NCBI GenBank assembly: GCA_003577105.1
Contig: QEUQ01000016.1
Coordinates: 1-64,000 of the forward strand
Length of the DNA: 64,000 bases
Direction of reading: 5' to 3'
Source: Acidobacteriota bacterium
Lineage (GTDB): Bacteria; Actinomycetota; Acidimicrobiia; ATN3
Part shown: one piece after another, positions 10,109-18,172 of the stretch
Position numbering within the stretch: the first letter of the stretch is position 1
Layout of the letters: each line of letters begins with the position of its first letter
Program-made: the position numbers and the translations under genes
The notes under the pieces: generated by a model
What the model saw: the letters and a program-made list of their open reading frames with translations, nothing else
Told to the model about the DNA's origin: nothing
Database searches by the model: none

Positions 10109-10906
10109 GTGCCATACCTTCAACCTGAACAGGGTCCGACCCTCTATTACGAAGAGAAAGGCGCGGGGCGTCCTCTTCTGCTTGTCCACGACTGGGGTAC
10201 CAATCTGAGAGCCTGGGATGGCGTCGTAGGTGAGCTAGCAGACGAGTTCCGTGTCATCTCCTTTGATCTGCGAGGCCATGGCTCATCCGAGGTGACCAAC
10301 ACGGCCCACGGCGTCGATGCGTTCGCCGATGACATCGCCGCCATAACCGAGGGGCTGATGCTCTCTGATACCACCCTCGTTGGCTGGTCAATGGGCGGGC
10401 AGGCTGCGATGAGATATCTCGCGAGAGGCGGCGTGCGCGCAGCCAAGCTTGGTCTCATTGGCACCATGCCCTTCTATCTCGACATATCGCCCTACAAGAC
10501 GAACTGGACGCAGGACTTCATGCGAGAGATCGGCGAGATGGCCGCTCTGGCGCGCCCGCTGTTCGTGCGCCGATTCTTCGACCTCTACTTCTCGACCGAG
10601 GTACCCCCAGAAGTCATTGACTGGCTCGCGCAGATGGCTCTAGCGACACCGGCATGGGTCACCTTCGAGTGCTCTGCAAGCCTCTTTGCGACCGACCTCA
10701 GACCTGTACTCGGTTCCATAACAACTCCAACACTTCTGATGCACGGTCGCCGTGACCGGATGTGCGCGTACGACGCGTCGATCCTCATGGCCGAGACCAT
10801 GCCAAACGCTCGCATGACCACTTTCGAACTGGCGGGTCATAGTCCTCACCTCGAGGAGCGGGAAACATTTGTCACCTCGCTGGCCACGTTTGCAAGATCT
10901 GGCTAA
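10109..10906 (+). CDS. Alpha/beta-hydrolase fold protein
   Basis: About 265 residues with a complete hydrolase triad: oxyanion segment HDWGTN, nucleophile Ser94 in GWSMGG, acid in HGRRDRM and histidine in GHSPHLEE. The GTG at 10109 is preferred over upstream TTG codons, because GAGGGGTGA lies just before it and this start falls four bases after the upstream stop. No signal peptide, so cytosolic. Relatives include esterases, C-C hydrolases and haloperoxidase-like proteins; the substrate is unknown. The HG of the oxyanion motif is replaced by HD, which is seen in part of the family. Confidence 0.85.
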   Translation: MPYLQPEQGPTLYYEEKGAGRPLLLVHDWGTNLRAWDGVVGELADEFRVISFDLRGHGSSEVTNTAHGVDAFADDIAAITEGLMLSDTTLVGWSMGGQAAMRYLARGGVRAAKLGLIGTMPFYLDISPYKTNWTQDFMREIGEMAALARPLFVRRFFDLYFSTEVPPEVIDWLAQMALATPAWVTFECSASLFATDLRPVLGSITTPTLLMHGRRDRMCAYDASILMAETMPNARMTTFELAGHSPHLEERETFVTSLATFARSG

Positions 10907-11040
10907 GTCAACGCTGACCTAGTTCTGATAGCGCAACTGCGCTCGACGGGTAATCAGCTCGACGTAGCCCGCATCTTGAGTCGATAGCTGCTGTCGTTTG
11001 CTGATAGCGCCCAAGTCCGGTTCACGGAAACGAGAAGTGG

Positions 11041-11068
11041 CCTCCTGAATGCTTGGAAGTACAGGAGG
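11041..11068 (+). promoter_or_regulatory. Hairpin that masks the Shine-Dalgarno sequence of the HTH gene
   Basis: CCTCCTG at 11041-11047 is exactly complementary to CAGGAGG at 11062-11068, which contains the strong ribosome site for the GTG at 11075. In mRNA these would form a seven-pair stem with a 14-base loop and hide the site. Such an arrangement can make translation depend on unfolding or on a bound factor. The pairing is seen; regulation is inferred. Confidence 0.45.
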
Positions 11069-11074
11069 TGCCCG

Positions 11075-11518
11075 GTGGCAGAGCGACACCCCGACAACCA
11101 GGTTGACGGCCTCTACTTCAGGCGATGGCGCGAGGACGCCGGCCTCTCATTGCGTGCGTTTTGCCGCAAGTACGAAGAGGCCACCGGGACACCGCTCAGG
11201 GACTCAAACCTTTCGGCGATGGAGCATGGGCGGCGCCCAGTGCCCGACTGGGTGATCGAGCAGGGAGCCGAGCTGATCGGCAAAGTTCCCGAGGACTTCC
11301 CCGAGTACCGAGTGCGCCACATCGACCCTTCGATATTGACTGACACCTTCGCAGACCGGGTACTTCGCCAGATTTGCCGCCTCGATCGACTCGACTCTGC
11401 CGAACGGAGCGAGCTGAGGGCCTCAGCGCGCCTGCTCGAGATCATGGATGAAGAGCGAGGCTATTCAGAAGCTCCGCCCGGACCGAAAGGCACACCCAAG
11501 CACCGGCGCAGGGCCTAG
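11075..11518 (+). CDS. Small XRE-like helix-turn-helix protein
   Basis: A 147-residue cytosolic protein with an N-terminal segment resembling an XRE-type helix-turn-helix: YFRRWREDAGLSLRAFCRKY, then a turn and LRDSNLSAMEHGRRPVPDWV, in which the 'SNLSAMEHGRR' part looks like the recognition helix. The middle (about 90-135) is helical and charged, and the tail is basic (KHRRRA). GTG start with AGGAGG six bases upstream, partly hidden in a hairpin. Its stop shares four bases with the convergent SpoIID gene. Target unknown; autoregulation is possible. Confidence 0.75.
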   Translation: MAERHPDNQVDGLYFRRWREDAGLSLRAFCRKYEEATGTPLRDSNLSAMEHGRRPVPDWVIEQGAELIGKVPEDFPEYRVRHIDPSILTDTFADRVLRQICRLDRLDSAERSELRASARLLEIMDEERGYSEAPPGPKGTPKHRRRA

Positions 11519-13995
11519 CTCACATACCCTTCGGCGAAATACCAGGTACTTGAGGGCTCGGAGACCCCCATCGAGTCCGAGCCTCCGGTTGCAGTCCAAC
11601 CCCTGCCTGAGTCATATGTGAAGTAGCTCGCCCTTTCGGCGACTATGCCGACGCCGTTGGTTGATTCGACCATGGTTGACGCGGAGACTGGGCCGGCCAC
11701 GTCGCGAAGGTTGATCGTGCGCCGTGACCCGGGCGCAACCGAAACGTCTCTCACGACAGAGCCGCCGCCGTCGAGCAGCGCCGAGACTCTCACCTCGGCA
11801 GTCTGAGAAGCAGGATTCGAAATCAACACCCATGTGTCAAAGCCCGGCCCCGCGTAGCCCTCTGCTAGATACCAGCGGGTGGCAGGCGCCGGGGTTCCTT
11901 GTGCTCCGTGACCGTCGGGAATTCCTCCGTACTGGAAATACATGGCTCGCTCAGCCACGACCGGTCCCGACGACTCAATGTGTACCGAATGCGAGTGACC
12001 GGACAAGCCGGAAAGCGAGCGTGCGAGTGTGGTCTGGCGGGCATTTGCCGGGACCTGGAACTGCTGAATAACGGTCTTTCCTTCATCTGTCAGATATCTC
12101 GCTGTGACATCGACAGGTGCGGAGCCAGGATTTGCCACGAGGGTCCATGTATCGAACCCGGGTCCCGAGTACCCCTCGGCCAAGTCCCACGAAGCCCTGG
12201 CCTCGCTCTCACCTATGGCCGCACTCCCCCCCATTGCCGATCCCCAGCCGGCGGGGGACTTGTACTTGAAGTATGAGGAGCGCTCCGCGACAACTGGCTG
12301 ATCGGCCTGTACTCGAATCGAAAAGGATGCGAGATGCAGGCCGGGCACCCCATAGGCGGGCAGGGTAGTTCGGCCCTTGGCCGGAACACTTACCGGAACC
12401 GATATCACCCCTCCGCCCTCGAGCAAGAAATCGATCGTTGCTGCACTTTGCTGGGATTGCGGGTTGTAGACCTCGACGAAGGTGTCAAATGATCGCCCCT
12501 GGTACCCCTCGGCGAGGATCCAAGTGTTGCGAGGATTCTTCGCGCCCTCGCCGCTCGCCCCGCCATCCCATGAGCCGTAGACGAAGTAGAGCGCTCGCTC
12601 CGCGACTATCGGCTTCGAGGCGCTCACCCTCATCGAAATGTCCCCGGTACTGACGAAGTTGTTGACCTTGATCGTCGTGCGCGACTTGGCGGCCAACGTG
12701 TACGAAGACGTAACCGGCTGAGCGCCCGCCCTCTCAAATGAGACGCTCGCCGAAACCGAAGAGTCGTTGGGATTCAGCAGCAGCAACCATTGATCAAATC
12801 CACGCGACCGGCTCACATCAACCATCGTCGAGCGCAGACCCAGAGCGCTCCTGAAGTTGGTGCCACTCAGCGTCTTGGTCACGCTCCGGCCACCCGAAAT
12901 CCCCTGGATTACCGCGGTAGCGACACCGCCGCCCATGCTCCTCTCCGAGAGGTCAACTGAGGTGACGTCATCGAGGCCGACCTTGGCACCGAGATCACGA
13001 GAGGAGAACGTCGCGGTCCAACTCGCATGAGGACTGTAGCGGCTCCAAGAATCAGGCATCGGCCGCAGATAGTGGAGCGGCGAACCGCCCCAAACATCTT
13101 CGTTGGCATCTGTTCGCCCTCCGGAACTCGAGTGGTAGAGCGCAAGTATTGGTGCGCCAGACGAGAGGATCGTGATTGAAGCCGTGTAGTTGACGGCAGC
13201 CACCCAGCTCGAGCCATAAGAGCCGGATTCCTTGTCCCAGCCGACATATGCCTGGTCAACTGTCGATGCATGCACGGTGCAGTCGCAGCTCGTGCGCCGA
13301 TCGCCTGAAGTCGCGTGCTTGTAGTAGGCGTATGTCCGCGCCGCGACTGCCTGTGCTTGGAGCGACGCCGCCGGCCAAGACGACGGCATTTCACCTAGGC
13401 CATACAGGTACTTGTCATAAGTTGTCTCTACAACGACATTGACCGAGGATCCTGACTTGCGGACCACGTCGATCCAACCGCGCCCATACCGCTTGCCGTT
13501 TTGGGCCAGCGTGATCACGGTTCCTGACTCCTCGAAGCCCGAGACCCAGACAGACCCCACACCGATGTCCCAGGCTTGACCGTTGGGTGCCGTTACGCGC
13601 ATTCCAGATGAAGTCGGACTTATTTTCCAGGTGCCTGATGTTGCCGGCCATCGCATGTCACCGGCGCCGATGGTGTAGGCGCCTCCGCTCCCAGAGATGT
13701 CAGCAGCGGTTTGGCTCTGCGCAATGCCAACCCGAACAGATGGAGGGAGCGAAGTCGGCACTGCACCGACTCCAGAGCCGTAATAAGAGTGAATGATCTG
13801 CCCCCAACTGCGCCCCTCCAGCCCCTGACCATAGGCGCCGTACTGGCTGAGCCCGAGCCGGTGGCCCCAGCCCGAACCGGCAAATGTGAAACTCCCTGCC
13901 GCTTCAGTCGATGGCGCGCCAGATAAGACGAGCCCTGCTGCAAACAGAGCTGCCACGAGGATGTGTGTGATTGCCCTTGCGGCGGGGCGTGTCAC
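11515..13995 (-). CDS. Secreted SpoIID/LytB-domain protein with four C-terminal 'LAEGY' repeats
   Basis: An 826-residue exported protein. Residues 1-32 are a signal peptide. Residues about 34-380 hold the SpoIID/LytB fold, with GSGWGHRLGLSQYGAYG near the start, LYGLGEMPSSWPAASLQAQA, and a Cys pair (CDC). SpoIID enzymes act on glycan strands and LytB enhances amidases, so a cell-wall role is likely. The rest is four modules of about 100 residues, each following the pattern W-x-LAEGY-x-G-x-x-FDTW ... VAER-x-x-YF. The protein stops nine residues into what looks like a fifth module (WYFAEGYVS). Such modules occur in surface proteins of several actinobacterial lineages and may be wall-binding or adhesive. 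GTG start. Confidence 0.85.
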   Translation of the reverse strand: MTRPAARAITHILVAALFAAGLVLSGAPSTEAAGSFTFAGSGWGHRLGLSQYGAYGQGLEGRSWGQIIHSYYGSGVGAVPTSLPPSVRVGIAQSQTAADISGSGGAYTIGAGDMRWPATSGTWKISPTSSGMRVTAPNGQAWDIGVGSVWVSGFEESGTVITLAQNGKRYGRGWIDVVRKSGSSVNVVVETTYDKYLYGLGEMPSSWPAASLQAQAVAARTYAYYKHATSGDRRTSCDCTVHASTVDQAYVGWDKESGSYGSSWVAAVNYTASITILSSGAPILALYHSSSGGRTDANEDVWGGSPLHYLRPMPDSWSRYSPHASWTATFSSRDLGAKVGLDDVTSVDLSERSMGGGVATAVIQGISGGRSVTKTLSGTNFRSALGLRSTMVDVSRSRGFDQWLLLLNPNDSSVSASVSFERAGAQPVTSSYTLAAKSRTTIKVNNFVSTGDISMRVSASKPIVAERALYFVYGSWDGGASGEGAKNPRNTWILAEGYQGRSFDTFVEVYNPQSQQSAATIDFLLEGGGVISVPVSVPAKGRTTLPAYGVPGLHLASFSIRVQADQPVVAERSSYFKYKSPAGWGSAMGGSAAIGESEARASWDLAEGYSGPGFDTWTLVANPGSAPVDVTARYLTDEGKTVIQQFQVPANARQTTLARSLSGLSGHSHSVHIESSGPVVAERAMYFQYGGIPDGHGAQGTPAPATRWYLAEGYAGPGFDTWVLISNPASQTAEVRVSALLDGGGSVVRDVSVAPGSRRTINLRDVAGPVSASTMVESTNGVGIVAERASYFTYDSGRGWTATGGSDSMGVSEPSSTWYFAEGYVS

Positions 13996-14052
13996 CGAGA
14001 GTCTCCGAACCGTGCATCTCCACTCCGCCCGGATTCGCCCGACCCTTAATCA

Positions 14053-14799
14053 TTACCGCTCTGGGAGCCCTCCGCTCTCATTTCTGAGATTCCGCCTCAC
14101 AGCAAAGACATCTTTGAGCATGCCGGCGGCTGCGGGGACCAAGCGCACCGAGGACCTGCGACCGGGAAGCCTCTCAAGTTCTTCGACCGGCACCTCTGCA
14201 ATCCTGTAGCCAGATGCCGAGGCGAGGCAGAGAATCTCGACGTCAAAACCGAAGCCGTCAATCTGCGCACGGCCAAACAAGTCCTCAGCCGCCGCAGCAG
14301 TGAAGCCCTTCAATCCGCATTGGGTGTCTTCGTACCCGGCGATTGCAACTTCGCGAACGACACTGGCAAAGAGCCGGGAGGCCAGGGCCCTAACGGGATG
14401 AGCCGTGAGGAGCTTGCGGCCGTTGCCCTTGCGGCTCCCAATTGCGACGTCTGCGCTCTCGAGCGCCGAGTTGACCTCGGCTATCCCCTTGAGACCGTAA
14501 GCGACGTCGGCGTCGCAAAACACGCGCCTCCCTCCGGACGCTGCGAGCATGCCTGTTCGCACGGCGGCGCCCTTGCCTCGGTTCTTGTCGTGGCTCACCA
14601 GCTTCAAGGCCGCTGATCTTCGGGCTGCATCGGATGCGACGGCGGCGGTCTCATCGGTACTTCCATCGTCAACGATGATGACTTCGCCGTCTTGCCCCAC
14701 TGCCTCGAGCAGTCTCGGAATGGTCAGCTCAAGTGTTCGCGCCTCGTTAAAAGCGGGAACTATCAAGCTCATCTGATCGGCATGACTGGACTCAGTCAT
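14053..14799 (-). CDS. Family 2 glycosyltransferase (dolichyl-phosphate glucosyltransferase-like)
   Basis: A GT-A transferase with the nucleotide-binding VDDGSTD, the metal-binding FCDADV and the acceptor-region motif YEDTQCGLKGF, closest in look to polyprenyl/dolichyl-phosphate beta-glucosyltransferases, which load a sugar on lipid phosphate at the inner membrane face. There is no transmembrane tail. The longest frame begins at 14832, but that start lies inside a terminator hairpin of the upstream gene; ATG at 14799 (or 14772, just before SLIVPAFNE) is more plausible. It would supply polyprenyl-phosphate sugar to GT-C-type enzymes such as the membrane proteins at 7978 or 59785; that link is inference. 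Confidence 0.85.
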   Translation of the reverse strand: MTESSHADQMSLIVPAFNEARTLELTIPRLLEAVGQDGEVIIVDDGSTDETAAVASDAARRSAALKLVSHDKNRGKGAAVRTGMLAASGGRRVFCDADVAYGLKGIAEVNSALESADVAIGSRKGNGRKLLTAHPVRALASRLFASVVREVAIAGYEDTQCGLKGFTAAAAEDLFGRAQIDGFGFDVEILCLASASGYRIAEVPVEELERLPGRRSSVRLVPAAAGMLKDVFAVRRNLRNESGGLPER

Positions 14800-14811
14800 T
14801 TGGCCGAAGAC

Positions 14812-14854
14812 GAGAAAAGGCGCCGGGGCCACTCGGGGTGCAGCCCTGGCGCCT
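14812..14854 (-). terminator. Rho-independent terminator downstream of the zinc-ribbon gene
   Basis: Arms 14818-14829 and 14843-14854 form a 12-pair stem with one G-U pair and a 13-base loop. On the minus strand it is followed at once by TTTTCTC. It ends the DUF3499 - DUF6788 - CPBP - zinc-ribbon transcript, just before the GT2 gene. Confidence 0.75.
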
Positions 14855-14899
14855 CTAGGGAAGCTGGACTTTGAGTTTGTACCTGGCGGTATTGCCGCC

Positions 14900-15091
14900 T
14901 CAGGCGGTACGCGTCACCGTAGCGAGGTCGAGCACGGTGTCGAGATTGACCTGCTCGGCATATTGGTCGGTGTTGCGCTCCCACCACTTGTACTCGCAGG
15001 CATGGCATGACCTGAAGGTCACGTCGTCCTCCGAATGGAGCCGCATGCTGATTTCGATCAGCTTCTCTGAACCACAACGTGGGCAATGCAT
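14900..15091 (-). CDS. Small zinc-ribbon protein resembling the TFIIS C-terminal ribbon
   Basis: A 63-residue protein starting MHCPRCG. Cys3/Cys6 and Cys29/Cys32 form a CxxC-x22-CxxC ribbon, with HSEDDVTFRSCHAC between and a Trp three residues after the last Cys. The spacing, the acidic pair (Asp22-Asp23) and the Trp recall the TFIIS/RPB9 ribbon, but the loop is two residues shorter and the usual Gln/Arg are missing. ATG at 15091 has GGGGAGG five bases upstream, clearly better than the longer start at 15121. Function unknown; a generic metal-binding ribbon is the cautious reading. Confidence 0.75.
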   Translation of the reverse strand: MHCPRCGSEKLIEISMRLHSEDDVTFRSCHACEYKWWERNTDQYAEQVNLDTVLDLATVTRTA

Positions 15092-15178
15092 AAGTGCCTC
15101 CCCGAATGCAAGGATGCTCATCTATCGGCGATACCGACGCACGGCCTACACGGTTTTTGGTAACCAAATCCAAAACCA

Positions 15179-15892
15179 CTAGAAATAACTAGTTACTGCG
15201 AGTAGCCCCGCGATCGCGGTCGAATTGAACGCTATGTGGGCGGCTATCGATGAGACCAAGCTCTCGGTTCGCATCACCAGCAGGGTCAATACGATTCCTA
15301 CCGCGAAGAGCAGAATGAACGAGTACAGGTTCAAGTGCGCGAGTCCGAAAAGGGCGCTAGAGAGGATGAGCCCAACGACACGACCGGTGCGACGCGAGAC
15401 AGCAGCAAAGAGCATTCCGCGATACAGGAGCTCCTCACTTACCGGCGCCATGATGCCCGCGATAAGCGCAAGTGCCAGCTTGGGCAATAGTGGAGCATCA
15501 CCAATTGTCTTCTCAATGGTCCCCGAGATCTGTGATGTGTCAAAGCTCGGCACAAGCCTGCCCACGGTGAAAATCAGTGCAATCACCGCGACTTGCAGCC
15601 CGATCCCCGCCACTATTCCAATCAAGATCGCACGACTGACACGCCCCTTGGGTTTCTGAAGCCAGATCTCGCCCGGCGAACGAGTAATTCGAACCCATAG
15701 AAGCACGAGGCCTATGACGACAATCGTGAACGTTGTCTGACCAGCAAGCCCGGCTGCGCTGATAGCTGGGGCCACTCCCTCGGCGGCCGGCGCAGCTGAT
15801 CCGACAACAACGGCGACGAGTCCGGCTGCCATGGTCGAGGCGAGAACCACGCCAATCACCTCGATGATGCTAGGCGGTCGACGCTCGCTCAA
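15179..15892 (-). CDS. CPBP-family intramembrane metalloprotease (CAAX-protease-like)
   Basis: A 237-residue protein with about seven hydrophobic helices and the three signatures of the family: EELLYRG (glutamates and Arg of motif 1), FGLAH (motif 2 His) and AAHIAFNS (motif 3 His/Asn), forming the membrane-embedded metal/active site. Bacterial members process or bind membrane peptides; some give bacteriocin immunity. The ATG overlaps the stop of the DUF6788 gene by four bases (ATGA), so the two are translationally coupled. Substrate unknown. Confidence 0.88.
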   Translation of the reverse strand: MSERRPPSIIEVIGVVLASTMAAGLVAVVVGSAAPAAEGVAPAISAAGLAGQTTFTIVVIGLVLLWVRITRSPGEIWLQKPKGRVSRAILIGIVAGIGLQVAVIALIFTVGRLVPSFDTSQISGTIEKTIGDAPLLPKLALALIAGIMAPVSEELLYRGMLFAAVSRRTGRVVGLILSSALFGLAHLNLYSFILLFAVGIVLTLLVMRTESLVSSIAAHIAFNSTAIAGLLAVTSYF

Positions 15893-16209
15893 CGCCGGTA
15901 CTCCTCAGGCAATCGCTTACCCAGATACCGGCTGCGCGCCCGGCCTCCCTCGCGCCAGTACGCGTACCAATACGGACCATGCGGGCACCTGGTACACGAT
16001 GGCTTCGAGCATCGAACTCTCTGGCTTCTCACCCGGACCTCTGTTGATCCCTGCGCCGTAGCGCCGCTGCTGGCGCTGGTATCTCCGTCACCGTCGGCCT
16101 CTGACGGAGCCGCCGAGTCAAGCAGATCAGAGGCGTAGATCACCAAGCGGCGAAGCTCGTACTCGTCGAGATTGCGAACTGCCCTGACGAGGGACTTGTC
16201 TAGTCCCAC
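15889..16209 (-). CDS. DUF6788-like protein with a Cys/basic C-terminal motif
   Basis: A 106-residue protein from the GTG at 16209. The N-terminal half is helical (KSLVRAVRNLDEYELRRLV), the middle is acidic and disordered, and the end carries CSKPSCTRCPHGPYWYAYWR followed by ARSRYLGK, typical of DUF6788. This block also occurs in small proteins encoded by mobile or plasmid regions. It may bind nucleic acid; no function is established. The start at 16209 is chosen because it follows the DUF3499 stop by seven bases; longer TTG starts would run into that gene. It is coupled to the CPBP protease gene. Confidence 0.7.
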   Translation of the reverse strand: MGLDKSLVRAVRNLDEYELRRLVIYASDLLDSAAPSEADGDGDTSASSGATAQGSTEVRVRSQRVRCSKPSCTRCPHGPYWYAYWREGGRARSRYLGKRLPEEYRR

Positions 16210-16216
16210 TTCAGGA

Positions 16217-16501
16217 CTAGGAGGCCGCTGCCCCCCGGGCCACAAAAAGCGGCGGGGTCGAGGAGCGTCGATCCACGCGGTCCCACCCCCTTGGAACCGA
16301 GAGTCTCTCGGCGTGACCGGTACACAGGTCGTAACCAGACGGATCTCGCTCGGGAGTCAAGTCCTCTAGCCAAGCGGTGCTGTTTGAATACTCGAAGATG
16401 AGAGTCGCAGTGGCGGGCGCCGTGCAGCCCACCTTCGTGCAGAGGCGGCTCAGTCCGTGAGGAGCCTGCGGAGCGTGCGGAGATCTTGGCTGGTTCATCA
16501 T
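16217..16501 (-). CDS. DUF3499 family protein
   Basis: About 95 residues containing LCTKVGCTAPATATLIFEY near the N-terminus and YDLCTGHAERLSVPRGWDRV later, the signature of actinobacterial DUF3499. The three cysteines and the histidine could bind zinc. In other actinobacteria this gene sits near WhiB, phosphomannomutase and mannosyltransferase genes; here it heads a minus-strand group with DUF6788, CPBP protease and zinc ribbon. Two adjacent ATGs (16501, 16498) are possible starts; neither has a clear ribosome site. Function unknown. Confidence 0.8.
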   Translation of the reverse strand: MMNQPRSPHAPQAPHGLSRLCTKVGCTAPATATLIFEYSNSTAWLEDLTPERDPSGYDLCTGHAERLSVPRGWDRVDRRSSTPPLFVARGAAAS

Positions 16502-16588
16502 TGGGCCAAGGTAGCCGCGAGTCAGGCGGAAGGCAAGGACCCTCACTCACGAACACTCGTCGTTGCCGTATCTCCATCACGCTCACAT

Positions 16589-16613
16589 CTTATGCGCGCT
16601 CGACGCGCATAAG
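16589..16613. promoter_or_regulatory. Perfect 10-bp inverted repeat upstream of the DUF3499 gene
   Basis: CTTATGCGCG (16589-16598) and CGCGCATAAG (16604-16613) are exact inverse copies separated by five bases. It lies about 90 bases before the DUF3499 start. Neither strand has a T tract after it, so it fits an operator better than a terminator. The TAAGAT formed at one edge of the minus strand could serve as a -10 element. No regulator can be named. Confidence 0.45.
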
Positions 16614-16693
16614 ACAGCAATTCAGCCGTTGGCGAATACCCGAGGAGCGCGAGACGGAAAATACCCAGTTCAAGAAGGGTGGATTAACGAGTT

Positions 16694-16742
16694 GTACCCC
16701 AAAGTGATCACACCGGTTGCCCGGACGACCTCTTTGGGGTAC
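16694..16742. repeat. Perfect 11-bp inverted repeat in the DUF3499/L,D-transpeptidase gap
   Basis: GTACCCCAAAG (16694-16704) pairs exactly with CTTTGGGGTAC (16732-16742) over a 27-base spacer. The gap 16547-16809 (263 bases) holds no gene; this element and the one at 16589 are its only structure that I see. There is no U tract. It could be a two-site operator or the 3' structure of the L,D-transpeptidase transcript. Confidence 0.45.
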
Positions 16743-16809
16743 CAGGCCATAATAGCACCGGCTCCGGGACAGTGCAAGCACCATGCTAAATCGGACAAAT
16801 GACCCGAAT

Positions 16810-17991
16810 TTACTTGCGAATGAAAACGGGAGTGTTTACGGGGACCTTTGGGAATAGACCCTCGATGTCAGATCCCGCCATGCGCACGCATCCATGCGAG
16901 GCCGGCGAACCGAGAAGATTCACCTTGGTAGTTCCGTGGATCAGGATTCCAGGTGAGTTCAGGGCAAGTGCCCTGGTTCCGAGTGGATTACCGGGGCCGG
17001 GTCCGATCCGAGCCGGCATGTCCTTTCCCCACCCGGTTGGAGCAGGGTTGACCCACGACGGGTTCATGATCTTCTCGACGATGCGAAAGCGCCCGAGCGG
17101 GGTCGGATATCCGCTCGTTCCGGTTGAAACCTTGTACGTACCGACCAGCGCGGCGTTTTCGTAGTAATAGAGCTTCTGCTCGGAGACCCTGACGAGAATT
17201 GCTGCGCCGATGTCGTTTCCCTCGGGCCGCAGCTCCTTGGCGGGAAGAACCACTTCGGTGATGGTTTCACCGTTTATGGCTGAGACAGCTGCACGCATCA
17301 GGATTTCAGAGGCGGCCTCCGCCTCGAGTTCGACTCCTGGCTCGGCAGGCCGAAATACGAGGTCATCTGAGGACTCGTCAATTGCGGCCTCAGTTGCTTC
17401 TCGGTTGACCTGGCCTGCAATGGAAGCTATGACCTTCTTATCAACTGCTTCGCCATTGGGCCTGATCTCCATGGGGATGTCGATCGCATCGCCTCCCCCG
17501 CCAATCCAGCGCTTGAGACGACCGCCTATCCCGAGGTCATGCCCCACCGCAAAGGCCTCATCGACAGCACCTTCGATATCTGCCTCTACATCAAGCTGCG
17601 CGAGCGAAACCGTGTAGGCCTTGTCGTAGGCCTTGATTGTCAGCTTGCGCGATCGGACAGAATCAAGGTTTCGTCGGAGTTCGGCCGCAGCCTCGTCACG
17701 TGTCAATCCACCGACAAGCACCCCGTCGACACGAACATCGGGAACTATGCGCTGATCGCGACTTTGGTCATACGCGAAAGCGGAGACGGACCCTGCCACG
17801 AGCATCACTGCGGTCACTGCCGCGACGACACCCGCGCATCTCAGTGCGCGAAACCTCCGTGGAGCTCGCTCGCCGGCGCCCCATGAGACCGGCGGAAGTT
17901 CACTGGAACCTTCTGGGTCTTCACTGGATTCCTCATCGGCGGCTGGCTCGTCGGGCAGTTCTTCTGATGATGGTTCGTTGGACTCGTCCAC
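16810..17991 (-). CDS. L,D-transpeptidase (YkuD domain) with a peptidoglycan-binding N-terminal domain
   Basis: A 393-residue cell-wall cross-linking enzyme forming 3-3 bonds or attaching proteins to meso-DAP peptides. Residues 1-45 are acidic and cytosolic, about 52-74 form one membrane anchor, and about 85-240 match a PG_binding_4-like domain (VDGVLVGGLTRDEAAAELRR). The C-terminal YkuD domain contains HGTTKVNLLGSPASHGCVRM, with catalytic His366 and Cys368. GTG start. It is divergent from ftsH across a 181-base gap. The acidic, Ser/Glu-rich cytosolic tail is unusual in length and might be a regulatory interface. Confidence 0.92.
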   Translation of the reverse strand: MDESNEPSSEELPDEPAADEESSEDPEGSSELPPVSWGAGERAPRRFRALRCAGVVAAVTAVMLVAGSVSAFAYDQSRDQRIVPDVRVDGVLVGGLTRDEAAAELRRNLDSVRSRKLTIKAYDKAYTVSLAQLDVEADIEGAVDEAFAVGHDLGIGGRLKRWIGGGGDAIDIPMEIRPNGEAVDKKVIASIAGQVNREATEAAIDESSDDLVFRPAEPGVELEAEAASEILMRAAVSAINGETITEVVLPAKELRPEGNDIGAAILVRVSEQKLYYYENAALVGTYKVSTGTSGYPTPLGRFRIVEKIMNPSWVNPAPTGWGKDMPARIGPGPGNPLGTRALALNSPGILIHGTTKVNLLGSPASHGCVRMAGSDIEGLFPKVPVNTPVFIRK

Positions 17992-18047
17992 CTGCGTCTT
18001 AACCCATTGCGATGATCACTGACTTTGGCCCAAGAGATCAAAGAATA

Positions 18048-18064
18048 CCCGATTGCGAATCGGG
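18048..18064. promoter_or_regulatory. Palindrome between the divergent L,D-transpeptidase and ftsH genes
   Basis: CCCGATT-GCG-AATCGGG, a perfect seven-pair inverted repeat with a three-base centre, 57 bases upstream of the L,D-transpeptidase start and 108 bases upstream of the ftsH ATG. As a short palindrome in a divergent promoter region it is a candidate repressor site for either gene. Confidence 0.35.
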
Positions 18065-18172
18065 CCGAGCCGGCGGAAAGAAGTTCGAGTGCAGGCCCAA
18101 GGCAAAACCAAAGTAACATTGGGCTACGAACACCTTTCGAAAGCCCCTTGTCCACTGCGAACCCGGTAGCCG

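Noticed and set aside
10109-10906. Alpha/beta hydrolase as the missing BioH/pimeloyl esterase of the biotin pathway
   Set aside because: It is far from the bio operon, and nothing beyond the generic triad points to pimeloyl-ester cleavage.
14832-14854. Start of the GT2 gene at 14832
   Set aside because: This start lies inside the stem of a strong minus-strand terminator; ATG 14799 or 14772 is more plausible.
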